Part shown: in pieces, positions 45,100 through 55,831 of the stretch
Layout of the letters: every line of letters starts with the position of its first letter
How positions within the stretch are numbered: position 1 is the first letter of the stretch
Assembly (NCBI GenBank): GCA_023213395.1
Contig: CM041465.1
Coordinates: 214,899,741-214,963,740, forward strand
Direction: 5' to 3'
Origin: Cycas panzhihuaensis
Lineage: Eukaryota; Cycadophyta
Length of the DNA: 64,000 nucleotides
Program-made: the position numbers and the translations under genes
The notes under the pieces: model-generated
The model's database searches: none
The model's input: only the letters and a program-made list of their open reading frames with translations
What the model was told of the DNA's origin: nothing

Positions 45100-46044
45100 T
45101 ACGCAGCTGTAGCTGACTTGATCTTGTGTATATCTTCTTTAGAAGGCTGAATATGCCTCAAATATTGTAGATCTGATAAATAGTTGATTTGCAGCAGAAA
45201 AACATGCTTGAAAAGCTTCCAATAGACAAATCTTCTTTCTCACAAGTCGAATATAGGCAGATCTGCTGTAACAAATGATTTGGTGGGCAGGATATGCACC
45301 CAAAAGCTGCAGGTCTATAAAAAACTTAAAAATATATTAAAAAATATAATGAAAAATATAGATCTAGAATGAAATACAACAGATCTGAACTAAATGTAGC
45401 AGAAAATGCTGAAAAAACTTGATAAAATAAGTAGATCTTAAGCTAAATAATGCAGATCTGACGTGAGTATAGCAGATCTATAGCCAAATAATTACAGATC
45501 TGAACAAATATACTAGAAAATAGTGAAAAACTTGCTGAAATAAGCAGATCTATAATAAAAAATAACAAATCTGAAGTAACAAATTGCAGATCTTTGAAGA
45601 AAACTTGTATGAGTCTTGCTTGCAGCTGAAAACCTTCACAGATCTGAGAAAATATTCAATAAGTAGACAAAAAATGCCAAGAAAGGATGAACTGTATGGT
45701 AAAATACATAAATTTGAAGAAAGATAGCTTAAATCTGAGAAAAAAAACTTGAGTAAATGTAACTTGTTGTTGATCTCCTTCACAAATCTTTGAAAAACTA
45801 TAGCTTGTAGTTGAAATCCTTCATAAATCTGTACAAATCTGTGAAAAATCTGAAAAAAAACACTTGTTATATCACAAAAATAACTCAATAATGAGCAAAT
45901 CTTGATGAAAATTATATAAAACTTGATGAAAAACTTTCAGAAAACAAATATAGCTAATATATCTTGCTTGTAAGAAAATCTGCTGTAGAATGCCAGCAAA
46001 TCCTGTTGCTCTTCTTCAAAACTTCAACAGGCCAGCAATCGTCT
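45100..46044 (-). repeat. CAGATCT-rich leader of element J, copy 1
   Basis: The word (G/A)CAGATCT or a one-base variant recurs at least a dozen times between about 45170 and 45660, at irregular spacing of roughly 20-60 bases. No protein is encoded. The same array is in copy 2. Confidence 0.75.
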
Positions 46045-46056
46045 GCTCTGATACCA
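46045..46056 (-). other. Element J primer binding site, copy 1
   Basis: GCTCTGATACCA on the plus strand, TGGTATCAGAGC on the minus strand. It lies two bases from the start of the middle LTR and is preceded by the internal sequence GGCCAGCAATCGTCT, which also precedes the copy 2 site. Confidence 0.9.
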
Positions 46057-46058
46057 AA

Positions 46059-46581
46059 TGAAGGAAATAGAATGTAGCTCCAAGTGCTCTGATACCAAAT
46101 GAAGAAAATAGAATGTAGCTAAACTGCTCTGATACCAAATGAAGGAAATAGAATGTACAAGGAGAACAGGGCAGAAGATATAATAAACTTCAATATATTC
46201 AAAATAAAAGTATTGCATCAAATATTCAATAAAAATCTATGTAACAATGTAGCAATGTAGATCGATGTTACACAAATGAACTATGAGAGCATGATAGCAT
46301 TGTCTTCAATTCATTGTTGTTGAGAGCATGACAAATATCCTCAAAGGAGGCAGTGTCTAAAGACACCAGCGTTGTACACCCCATAATATAAATAGTTTTG
46401 GGGAAGGAGGGAAACTCCTCAACCCTTGAATTCAAATTAATAATAAAATAATGTAACTTAACTCAAGTTAACATTAACTTACCTTAACTTACTTACAGGT
46501 GTTTTAGCATCACATGCGTAAATTGAGGTGCACAATCCTGGTAGGTAAGAGATAGTTGAGTGATGATATTACACTCCAACA
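46059..46581 (-). repeat. Element J middle LTR
   Basis: It begins TGAAGGAAATAGAATG, carries two of the ~40 bp LTR/primer units (46059-46140), and ends CACTCCAACA. It serves as the 5' LTR of copy 1 and the 3' LTR of copy 2. Confidence 0.93.
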
Positions 46582-46593
46582 TTCTTCCCCTTA
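46582..46593 (-). other. Element J polypurine tract, copy 2
   Basis: The minus strand AAGGGGAAGAA precedes the LTR start TGTTGGAGTG. It differs by one transition from copy 1. Confidence 0.83.
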
Positions 46594-47345
46594 ATGCCAT
46601 CGCGAATACTTGTATCTTTTTCTTGAACTTATGGAACTTATACTTGAAAAAAACTTTGAAATTCTGATCTTGATCTATATCAACTCTTCTCACCCTTATA
46701 GCCACATATGTCTCTTTATCATATAATGATGTAGGAAAACTATAAGTAGATGAAACTTGATTGAAATATAAATGAATAGCTGTAATTTTGACTTTGTCAA
46801 CTAGAACATTAAGAAGACTTTGAACTTGAACTTTTATAATCTTTACGCTTTGAACAACTGTCATATCATCAGGTTCATTCTTTGCTATATCATCACATTC
46901 ATTCTTCATCATATGATAAGATTCATCTTCATTCTCCCCCTCAAATGGAGGATCAAATCCTTGTGCAACAAGGTGGTCCTGCATTTGATCTGAATCTTCA
47001 TTGGTTTTGTCATCATGATCTACCTGCTCACATTACTGTCTCACATGCTCATCAAAAATGTCATCAAATACATGGAGGGTATCTCCCCCATAAGTAGAAA
47101 TCAATACATTCCAAATTGATTTATCTAAACTGATTTAGAAGTTGTTAGTTCAGAAACCTTTAAAAAACTTTCATCATTTATAGTACAAAACAATAAACCT
47201 AATGCTTCATTATCCTTTCGAATATATTCTTTAATGCTAACATCATAATCATGTTGCAAATATTTCTACAAATCATGTTCAATAAAATAGTTTCTCATAG
47301 TGTTATGCCATTGTGCAAAATTTTGGCCATCAAAAATAGGGAATT
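46594..47345 (-). pseudogene. Element J gag remnant, copy 2
   Basis: The same gag pieces as in copy 1: a 163-codon minus-strand frame at 46984-46493 beginning MQDHLVAQGFDPPFEGENED, and upstream a MRNYFIEH-type segment now broken by an extra stop. The acidic repeat and lysine-rich end are conserved between the copies. Confidence 0.75.
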
Positions 47346-48950
47346 GAGTCATTTTATTAAACAACTTTAGTATGTAAAATGAATATGCTTTAACAGGTTA
47401 AAAATATCAATAAATCAATGAATATATATGATTTCAAATGCCCTTTAGAAAGTCAGTCAACTAGGCATAATAAGGAAATAATCTTTTTTTAAAATGATAA
47501 AAGAACTTTTCAATATATGTATGCCTTTCAAATAAACTTTGAGATAAAGTGAATATAAGAGCACATATAAAGATCTTTTGCCTTGATAATAATATAAAAT
47601 GCTGAAAATAAAATATATAAAAGTATTTTTCATTTTGAAAAAATAACAATATAAAGAAATTTCAAATAAAAAATGAATATGCTCCTTAAAAGAAGGTTTA
47701 AATGATAACCTTAGGTTTAAGGGATTCAAAAGTATATTAAATGATATCAAAATGATATAAAACTTTACGAGTATACAGATAGCAAAATGTGAACCCAACG
47801 AAACTGACTATTCTGAAAACGGGTTCCTAGAAATCAAGTTTTAGTGAATCAAAGGTACAGGTCTCGTTTTAAGGCTAAACAGGAGCAGGGGGTCAAAATG
47901 CTAACAAAATACCTATAGAATATTGTAAGGTGATCAAATATTATTTATAAAATTGTTCAATGTACTTTTAATTGAAAATTTTTAAAAAAATATATTAAAA
48001 ATGTGTAAAAATAGTAGATTTGAGGCAATAAAGTACATCTACTTTGAATGATTTGAAAATTAGTAAGAATATGTCAAAATGTATAAAAAATTATGTCAAA
48101 TCGAAGAGAATTGAGTCAGCTTCCCAACGAAACTAACGGAATTGAAATCTGATACAAAATAAAAACGTTATAACAAAAATGGTAATATGTGTCTTTATGT
48201 AAAAATATTAAGAAATAGGCTAAAAACAACTAAATTCTCACTTTTAGCGATTAAAATACTAATGCAAATAAATTCAAAAAATTAAAATAAAAAGTGAGTA
48301 TTGAAGTTTGTAGAACGTGGATCACTATAGAAGAAATCTGGGCAGAAAACAATTTACCAGTAATAAATTATGGTTAGTTCTAAATGTGATTTTGTTAAAA
48401 GTGTGAAAAATGCTAAAAAATTTGAATGTTTGACGTTAAATTGGCCGAAATAGGGTCAAATCAGCACCAAATTGGTCATATGACCAGTCAAAAATAATCT
48501 ACAGAAAATTTCTGATCTAATGGAGGTGGTTTCGTTAGAAACCGATGTTTCAACGAAGAGTTATGGCAAAAAAAAACGCCAATAACCCTATAAAAAATAA
48601 AAAATTTAAAACAATAACATGAAAAGTTTTATAAAAAAATGAAATAACCTCTTTTTGAGCTAAGCTGGGGTCACGTGGTACAGTATATAACCGGAGGTTA
48701 AAAATAAAGAGTTTATACTTAAAACTTAGGAATTCAAAAACTATACAATTTAATAAAATGTTTTTAAAAACTTTATATAAAAAAATAAAAATTTAAAAAA
48801 ACGAAATGGCCTGCCGTTGTAATTGCTATGCCGCCGTAATTGCAGATGGAGAAAACAATATAAAACAATAAATCTGGCACCAGAGTCGGGCGCACCTAAA
48901 AATATATATATATTTATATATATATGCACAAATATAAATAAGAAACGAAG
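47346..48950 (-). other. Element J AT-rich noncoding internal region, copy 2
   Basis: Homologous to 41881-43480 throughout, with scattered substitutions and small indels. The alternating AT palindrome recurs near 48900-48925. No coding domain is seen. Confidence 0.8.
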
Positions 48951-49541
48951 CCGAATGAAAGTATAGCGACGTCTCATTATACCGAAATGTTATTAATCGC
49001 ATGCAGGCGCAGCCGTGAAGAGTACACAGAACGCACGCCACCGTTTGCACGCCGAGCTTGTACGAACGTTGAAGACGATCCGGTGGGTGCTGCGTTAGTT
49101 GCGCGCCGAGCCTGGCCGAAGAAAGACGAAACGCTGCGTGATGTATTGCTGCCCTGCATGCTGTTATGCGGAGAACACAGATAGAGATATGAATAATAAC
49201 ACTTAGTTTGACATCGTCTCTGCAACGTGGAAGGCGTAGAATAGTTGTCTCAACTTTAACACTGGAGAGTTCAGCCAAGAAGACTTTATTTTTCACATCA
49301 CAGTGTTCAGCCAAGAATGTTGCCACACTGGTTGTTTTAGATGAAGAAGATGAGCTTTCAAAGAAGCAGCAACCACGCAGCAGTCTTGGACACAAATCGA
49401 CACAATGGAAGATGGTTTTCTGGACAATGCAGCATGGAGTGGAACACATGCGAAGGCAATTAAGATAACGCCTAGAAGGAGACAAATAGTTGAGTTCAGG
49501 TTTGGCTAATTTGTAGGTGTTTATCATCGCTTATATTGTCT
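48951..49541 (+). other. Element J block upstream of the gene fragments, copy 2
   Basis: This matches 43481-44060 but with several indels in the CpG-rich part (48960-49130), where the two copies differ most. The plus-strand frame MEDGFLDNAAWSGTHAKAIK persists near 49405. Confidence 0.45.
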
Positions 49542-49663
49542 GTTGATGGAACTCCAATCCGAGTATTCCGTAACAGCGAGGACTTGGGGGTAGCTTATCC
49601 CAACAAGCAACCCATGAGAGTATACTCCAGCCTTTAGAATATAGATGATTGGGCTACCAGAGG
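49542..49663 (+). pseudogene. Captured XTH fragment, copy 2
   Basis: Same content as copy 1, reading [31 protein letters not shown], stop, N-x-DDWATRG. At one position copy 2 keeps arginine (FRNSED) where copy 1 has cysteine, closer to the enzyme family. The stop after SSL is shared, so it arose before the duplication. Confidence 0.88.
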
Positions 49664-49819
49664 TTCATAACCTTGCCTTGGATCCAAGGGTTACCGAGGA
49701 TGACTTGAAGGACTACTTTTATGCATATGGTGAAATTGAATCTATCAGACTTGTACTCCAAAGAGCATGTGCTTTTATCACATACACAAGTAGAGAAGGG
49801 GTTGAGAAAGTTGCAGAGC
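49664..49819 (+). pseudogene. Captured RBM22-like RRM fragment, copy 2
   Basis: Reads DPRVTEDDLKDYFYAYGEIE, SIRLVLQRACAFITYTSREG, VEKVAEQ. It is nearly identical to copy 1, with isoleucine to threonine and alanine to valine differences. RNP2 is again missing. Confidence 0.86.
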
Positions 49820-49981
49820 AGAGTTGTTTGGAGTGATGATGGGGAGTGGTATGATGCAACAGTGGAGGATATTACCGCAAATGGATGCTTTGTCTCCTAT
49901 GATGAGTGGGGCAACAAGGAAGAGGTTGATTTTGCAAATGTTAGGCAAAAACACAAGAGAGAGATCAGAGAAGAGCCGTAG
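49820..49981 (+). pseudogene. Captured SPF30-like Tudor domain, copy 2
   Basis: Reads RVVWSDDGEWYDATVEDITA, NGCFVSYDEWGNKEEVDFAN, VRQKHKREIREEP, stop. At several positions (DAT, EEVD) copy 2 looks closer to the expected SPF30 wording than copy 1 (DTT, EEVN). The frame is +1 relative to the RRM piece, as in copy 1. Confidence 0.88.
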
Positions 49982-50579
49982 GCTCCAAAGACTTCTCTAA
50001 TAGCCCCTTCCGCAAAGTTTTCTTTAACTGCAGCTGGCCCACAGAGGGCTTAATGTTTTGAAGTCTTGCAGCAGAGCCAAATCCGTGAGGCGTGTTGGAT
50101 ATACGTGGTAAATCTATTAGGAGACTTCTATGTAACTCCAACTTCGGCTCCACCACGAGGCTTATTATGTGTAAAAAAAATAATGAAGGAATAATAATTA
50201 ATAGAATATTTCAAAAAAAAACATATATTTGTACAATATAAATATGGATCTATAAGTCTCTTATGCTTTTGTTATGTAACTGTTTGAATATTGGCTTGCA
50301 TATGATTGTGTTTCGTACATGCTACCTTGCTATTATAGCAAATATAGAAAAGTAATCAATGGAGAGGTTCTCGAGCAAAGTTGTGGAATCTGAACCCTTA
50401 TGCAAGTGCCTTCCAAATTCCTTAGGGCCTTTAAAAAATCTATAAAGAAAATATATCAAATAAACAACTTGCACATATACTTGTATATGAAATATTGTCA
50501 AATGTGTTGCAGCAAATATTTATATCAAAGAACCAAGATATATGTATTTAGATCCAAAAAAATAAAATAAGAACTTGGA
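49982..50579 (-). other. Element J region between gene fragments and leader, copy 2
   Basis: Homologous to 44501-45099. The minus-strand frame with LIDLPRISNTPHGFGSAARL is conserved. Function unknown. Confidence 0.45.
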
Positions 50580-51518
50580 ATACGCAGCTGTAGCTGACTT
50601 GATCTTGTGTATACCTTCTTTAGAAGGATGAATATGCCTCAAATATTGTAGATCTGATAAACAGTTGATTTGCAGCAGAAAAATAGGCTTGAAAAGCTTC
50701 CAATAGACAAATTTTCTTTCTCATAAGTCGAATATAGGCAGATCTACTGTAACAAATGATTTAGTGGGCAGGATATGCACCCAAAAGCTGCAGGTCTATA
50801 AAAAATTTGAAAATATATTAAAAAATATAATGAAAAATATAGATCTAGAATGAAATACAACAGATCTGAACTAAATGTAGCAAAAAATGCTGAAAAAACT
50901 TGATAAAATAAGCAGATCTTATGCTAAATAATGCAGATCTGACGTGAGTATAGCAGATCTATAGCCAAATAATTACAGATCTGAACAAATATACCAGAAA
51001 ATAGTGAAAAACTTGTTGAAATAAGCAGATCTATAATAAAAAATAGCAGATCTGAAGTAACAAATTGCAGATCTTTGAAGAAAACTTGTATGAGTCTTGC
51101 TCAGAATCGAAAACCTTCACAGATCTGAGAAAATATTCAATAAGTAGACAAAAAATGCCAAGAAATGATGAACTGTATGGTAAAATATATAAATTTGAAG
51201 AAAGATAGCTTAAATCTGAGAAAAAAAACTTGAGTAAATGTAACTTGTTGTTGATCTCCTTCACAAATCTTTGAAAAAGTATAGCTTAGAACAAATCTTT
51301 CATAAATCTGCACAAATCTGTGAAAAATCTGAAAAAAACACTTGTTATATCACAAAAATAACTCAATAATGAGCAAATCTTGATGAAAAATATATAAAAC
51401 TTGATGAAAAACTTTCAAAAAACAAATATAGCTAATATATCTTGCTTGTAAGAAAATCAGTAGAATGCCAAAGAACTCGTTGCTCTTCTTCAAAACTTCA
51501 ACAGGCCAGCAATCGTCT
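50580..51518 (-). repeat. CAGATCT-rich leader of element J, copy 2
   Basis: Same dispersed (G/A)CAGATCT words as copy 1, concentrated at about 50648-51125, with a few gained or lost by point changes. Confidence 0.75.
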
Positions 51519-51530
51519 GCTCTGATACCA
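51519..51530 (-). other. Element J primer binding site, copy 2
   Basis: GCTCTGATACCA on the plus strand beside the right LTR, preceded by the shared internal sequence GGCCAGCAATCGTCT. Confidence 0.9.
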
Positions 51531-51532
51531 AA

Positions 51533-51710
51533 TGAAGGAAATAGAATGTAACTACAAGTGCTCTGATACCAAATGAAGGAAATAGAATGTAGCTAAACTG
51601 CTCTGATACGAAATGAAGGAAATAGAATGTAGCTAAACTGCTCTGATACCAAATGAAGGAAATAAAATGTAGCTAAACTGCTCTGATACCAAATGAAGGA
51701 AGTAGAATGT
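51533..51710 (-). repeat. LTR/primer-site tandem units (four) in right LTR of J
   Basis: Four units of TGAAGGAAATAGAATGTAGC plus TAAACTGCTCTGATACCAAA follow the genuine primer site. The first has ACTACAAG in place of GCTAAA; one primer word reads GATACGA. Confidence 0.92.
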
Positions 51711-52149
51711 ATAAGGAAAACAGGGCAGAAGATATAATAAACTTCAATATATTCAAATTAACAGTATTGCATCAAATATTCAATAAAAATCTATGTAACA
51801 ATGTAGCAATGTAGATCGATGTTTCACAAATGAACTATGAGAGCATGATAGCATTGTCTTCAATCCATTGTTGTTGAGAGCATGACAAATATCCTCAAAT
51901 GAGTCGGTGTCTAAAGACACCAGGGTTGTACACCCCATAATATAAATAGTTTTGGGGGTGGAGGGAAACTCCTCAACTCCTTAATTCAAATTAATAATAA
52001 AATAATGTAACTTAACTCAAATAAATTAACTCAAATTAACATTAACTTACCTTAACTTACTTACATGTGTTTTAGCATCACATGTGTAAATTGAGGTGCA
52101 CAATCTTGGTAGGTAAGAGGGAGTTGAGTAATGATATTACACTCCAACA
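51533..52149 (-). repeat. Element J right LTR
   Basis: It begins TGAAGGAAATAGAATG and ends ACTCCAACA. It is the longest of the three (617 bp against 553 and 523), mainly because it has four ~40 bp LTR/primer units. Confidence 0.93.
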
Positions 52150-52154
52150 ACTCT
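52150..52154. repeat. Target site duplication (ACTCT), right side of element J
   Basis: Pairs with GCTCT at 40557-40561, with one mismatch that fits a transition. Confidence 0.8.
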
Positions 52155-52880
52155 TTCTTGCAACTAACATATCATCAACATATAATACCAAGATAATGAA
52201 TAAGCCATTGTCCATGAATTTAAAGTAAACACAATGATCATACTCACTTCTTTTAAAATTTTGGATGTCTATAAAGGCATCAAACTTCTTGTACCATTGC
52301 ATGGGTGATTACTTCAGACCATATAAAGATTTCTTGAATCTGCAAACAAGTCTCTTTCTGCCATCATGCACAAACCCTTTTAGCTGATCCATATAGATCT
52401 TCTCATCTAAATCTCCATATAGAAAAGCTATTTTTACATCTAACTGCTCCAACTCTAAATCAAGAGAAGCTACCAATGTTAACAAAACTCAAATTGAAAC
52501 AAGTTTGAGAACTAGTGAAAAGATCTCATGAAAGTCAATATCTGCTTTCTGTGTAAAGCCTTTAGCCACCAGTCTTGTTTGTATTTGTCAACCTTTCTAT
52601 CAAAATCTATTTTCATCTTAAAAACCCACTTGCAACCAACAATCTTCCTGCCATGTAGAAGTTCTACCAAGTCCCATAAATTATTTTTTTTCAAAGCATC
52701 TATCTCTTCCTGCATAGCGCTCTTCCACTTCTCACTATGGATATCATCTACAACTTCTTGAAAACATGTAGACTCACCATCATTAGAAACCAAAACAATT
52801 GAAATAGAAGGGTTGTACCTGTCAAGTGGATGAATAACTCGAGTAGATCTTCTAACTACTGGTAGAGGATTGTCCACATA
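52150..52880 (-). pseudogene. Element H reverse transcriptase, N-terminal half
   Basis: The minus strand gives SEKWKSAMQEEIDALKKNNL, VGCKWVFKMKIDFDRKVDKY, then a frameshift, and later SEYDHCVYFK and the catalytic box LYVDDMLVARKS, ending exactly at the insertion point of J. Both aspartates of YVDD remain. Confidence 0.94.
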
Positions 52881-53960
52881 CTCCTATAAATCTGTTGCAG
52901 ATTCATCTTCAGAAAGATTTTCCTACTCATCTGATTCTAAAGATAGCTAGGTTTCAAACTTGACCTATTGATGTTCAACTTTCTGCTCCTGTTTCACTTC
53001 AACTTCTACACTGTCTGATTTTAGAAGAGAAGATTCATCAAATACAACATCTCTGTTAATGGTGATTTTGTGGGCAGTAGGATCCCATAACATGTATCCC
53101 TTCACACCATCTTTATCACCATAACTAACAAAGATACATCTCTTGGATTTTGGGTCTAACTTTGAACGCTTGTTTTTACTAGTCCAAGCATAAGCATCAC
53201 AACAAAAAACTTTCAAATTTGAATAGTCACATGGATGTTCAGTCCATACCTCTTCAGGAATCTTGCAATCTATTGCAAGTGATGGTGACCTCTTTACTAG
53301 ATAGCAAGTTGTTTGAACAACTTCTGCCCATAAGCCTTGCTCCACTCTTGCATTACTTAGCATGCTTCTTGCTCTTTCCAAGAGTGTCCTATTCGTACAC
53401 TCAACTATGCCATTTTCCTGCAGAGTATAACTAGTGGTCTTGTGCCTTTCGATCCCAGCTTATTTGCAATAGTTCTCAAACTCCAAGGAGTTAAACTCAC
53501 ATCGATTGTCAGTTCTTAAACATTTGATTGACTTACTAGTGTTGTTCTCAACTAAAGCCTTGAACTGCTTAAATACACTGAAAACTTCAGATTTCCTTTT
53601 CAAAAAATAGACCCATACCTTTCTAGAGTAATCATCTATAAATATGACAAAGTATAATGATCCTCCACAAAATATTATAGGAGCTAGTCCCCATACATCT
53701 GAATGTATGTAATCCAGAACACCTTTACTAGTGTGACTCCCTACTTTAAACCTGAGTCTATACTGCTTTCCAAAAATACAATGTTTACAAAAAGTCAAAT
53801 TTGAAAGTTGTAAGTTAGGAAGTAACTTACGATTTATCAGCACCTTAAGTCCTCTCTCACTCATGTGCCCAAGTCTTTGATGTCATAACTGAGATGGATC
53901 TTCTGCAGTCTTTGATGCTATAACTGCATGGATGACATCTATACTTCCCACTAAAATGTA
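52881..53960 (-). pseudogene. Element H integrase (broken)
   Basis: Reading the minus strand: MSERGLKVLINRKLLPNLQL, CKHCIFGKQYRLRF, DYIHSDVWGLAP, YFVIFIDDYSRKVWVYFLKR and KCLRTDNRCEFNSLEFENYC. Then, after a break, MERARSMLSNARVEQGLWAE and FVSYGDKDGVKGYMLWDP, to the VVFDESS box. The catalytic NGGEF reads NRCEF. An acidic tail leads to the RT linker. Confidence 0.92.
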
Positions 53961-54300
53961 AAGGTTTCATTTTTTTAAGGCTTTCATAATAACCAAGGCG
54001 CCCTTTGACACCTTTAAGACTTTTTCATGACCTGTATGCTTATAACCTCCTGAATCTAGTTCACCCAAGGAAATCATACTCCTTTTCAGATCAGGTACAT
54101 GTCTAACCTCTATTAATGTTCTCACTACATCATCGAACATCTTAATTCTGATGCTATCAATGCCCACTGTCTTACAAGAAACTTCATTTTCCATAAGCAG
54201 ATCACCACCATCAAGAGGTTGGTACGATGAGAACCAACTCTTGTGTGGACACGTGGTGTGAAGCACTTGAATCTAATAACCAGTCATGGCGATAATTGGA
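53961..54300 (-). pseudogene. Element H protease (broken)
   Basis: The 54266-53967 minus-strand frame contains PLDGGDLLMENEVSCKTVGI, VRTLIEVRHVPDLKRSMISL and YKHTGHEKVLKVSKGALVIM, typical of the region from Copia protease to pre-integrase. The D-S-G active-site segment lies just upstream in a broken frame. Confidence 0.85.
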
Positions 54301-54329
54301 AACATTACAAGCAACTAAGACATCATCAT

Positions 54330-55140
54330 ATGTACCTTAATTTGACTCTACCTGATTAGCTTTCTTGGTAGGATCGTCCCTTTTCTGGAGCTCTATCCTT
54401 TTGAAGAAATCCTTCTTGAGGTGACCGATTTTATTACAGTGCCAACACGTGAGCTTACTCTTCTTGCCTTTTGACTTTGACCTCGATGTATCTCTAGAGC
54501 TTTGTCCTCTATCAATTGTTCTACCCCTTTCTGTCATAGCTTCTGGCATGGAGGTTTCAAGACTAGACTTTCTCTGTACTTCTTCTATCAACAAAGTACT
54601 CACAACAGAATCATATTCTAATTCATCTGTAGTGTTAAAACTAATTGAGGTGACAATATTATCCCAGGATTCTAGTAATGAGCATAACAAAGTAACAGCC
54701 TTGTCCTTATCCTCAATTTTGACATCGATACTAGCTAACCGACAAATAAGATTATTAAAAACATTTAAATGGTCAGCAATTTTTGTACCTTTCTTCATTC
54801 GTAATGAGTACAAATGCCTTTTCAAGTATATTTGATTCGTCACTGAGTTGGTCATATACAGACCTTCCAACCGGGTCCATAATCTTGTTGTTGTCTGCTC
54901 CCCTACGATGCTAAATAGAACTTCATCTGCCAAGCACAATCGTATTGTGCTAAGAGCCTTTTTGTCTAGATCATCCTATTCATTATCGTCCATTCCTACG
55001 GGTTTCTTCATTTTGCCTACAAAAGCTCTGTACAAATCTTGTTATACAAGAACATCATACACTTTCAACTTCCACAACTTGAAGTTGTTCTTGCCATTGA
55101 ATTTCTCCACCTCAAACTTTGGATTTGCCAGTTTTTCCAT
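54330..55140 (-). pseudogene. Element H gag with zinc knuckle
   Basis: The ATG read from 55140 starts MEKLANPKFEVEKFNGKNNF; a stop follows after VYDVLV. The 200-codon frame 54939-54337 is open: LADEVLFSIVGEQTTTRLWT, SVTNQIYLKRHLYSLRMKKG, then a Ser/Arg/Lys stretch and a knuckle, CWHCNKIGHLKKDF, whose last cysteine is phenylalanine. UBN2-type capsid. Confidence 0.92.
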
Positions 55141-55198
55141 TTGGTATAGAAAAAACCGACACTAAAATCTTCACAAATTTATTGCAAAAATAAAAATA

Positions 55199-55210
55199 GC
55201 TCTGATACCA
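55199..55210 (-). other. Primer binding site of element H
   Basis: GCTCTGATACCA on the plus strand, two bases from the 5' LTR. Minus strand TGGTATCAGAGC. Confidence 0.92.
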
Positions 55211-55212
55211 CT

Positions 55213-55826
55213 TGTTGAGAAAATAAGGTCCCAACCCTTTAAATCGCCACCAAGATCTAAATGATTTTTGCAACTAGTTATAAGAATCGAAACTAAAATT
55301 TAACATGCAAGTTCTTAACCAAAGATAAAACAATAAAATGAACAAGAAAGTCAAGCATCAAATATACACCTGATATAACGTGGTAAAACCCTAACAGTGT
55401 GCTAGGGAAACATCCATACAGGAAAGGTACCGATCTTTATTGTTATAGAATGGAGAAAATATACATAATCTTGTAGCAGAGTGCTTATAGCGATAACAAC
55501 AACCGTCCAACTCCTCACAATATATTGAACACTATCAACATAATGAAAAATGCCCTAAATCAGGCTACATGATAGGGTCATCTAAGGCACAAATCTTAAC
55601 CGTAGAATCTAGGGTATTTTGAATGAATGACCTTGATTCTCTTTACAATTTAATATACTTTCCAATGCTAACTTTTTGGGTCAGGGGCTATCACCCTCGC
55701 ACCCCTGTGGCCAAGGGGGGCTCCCACCCCCCTTGGAACCCCTTGAGGAAAGTTTGGGGCGGGAAACCATGCTGGCAACCTATTAAAATTTTAGCCTCTA
55801 AATCATTGTTGTCACATTACCTAACA
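55213..55826 (-). repeat. 5' LTR of element H (614 bp)
   Basis: Begins TGTTGAGAAAATAAGG, ends CATTACCTAACA. Matches both pieces of the interrupted 3' LTR. A GC-rich hairpin block lies at about 55683-55755. Confidence 0.95.
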
Positions 55827-55831
55827 GTAAA
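55827..55831. repeat. Target site duplication (GTAAA), right side of element H
   Basis: Exact repeat of 32199-32203. Confidence 0.9.

Larger units (their letters stand above)
40562..52149 (-). mobile_element. Element J: tandem non-autonomous LTR retrotransposon carrying host-gene fragments
   Basis: Three LTRs alternate with two homologous internal regions (41115-46058 and 46582-51532) inside one target duplication. Orientation is minus: polypurine tracts lie beside the left and middle LTRs, and primer sites beside the middle and right LTRs. Each internal copy has, from its 5' end, a CAGATCT-rich leader, an antisense block of three host-gene fragments, a long AT-rich noncoding part, and a short gag remnant next to the polypurine tract. 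No protease, integrase or RT is present, so it must be mobilised in trans. Confidence 0.93.
32204..55826 (-). mobile_element. Element H: Ty1/Copia split by two nested elements
   Basis: This minus-strand Copia has its 5' LTR at 55213-55826 and its 3' LTR split into 32204-32674 and 39433-39578 by Gypsy I. Its RT is split at 40561/52150 by element J. Removing both insertions leaves an ordinary Copia of roughly 5.3 kb with gag, protease, integrase, RT, RNase H, primer site and polypurine tract. The family appears Tork/Tnt1-like (inference). Stops and frameshifts inactivate it. Confidence 0.95.

Noticed and set aside
48826-49527. 233-codon minus-strand open frame in element J copy 2
   Set aside because: The composition is odd (Cys/Ser-rich, with a low-complexity IYIYIY end from the AT palindrome), the equivalent frame in copy 1 is shorter (143 codons), and it overlaps plus-strand coding-like sequence. 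Likely a chance or shadow frame.
51533-51710. CRISPR-like regularly spaced repeat
   Set aside because: The units are contiguous LTR/primer-site tandem copies without unique spacers, inside a plant retrotransposon LTR.
40557-52154. Element J as two separate insertions side by side
   Set aside because: Only one target duplication pair exists and the middle LTR is shared; no second duplication lies around the middle LTR.
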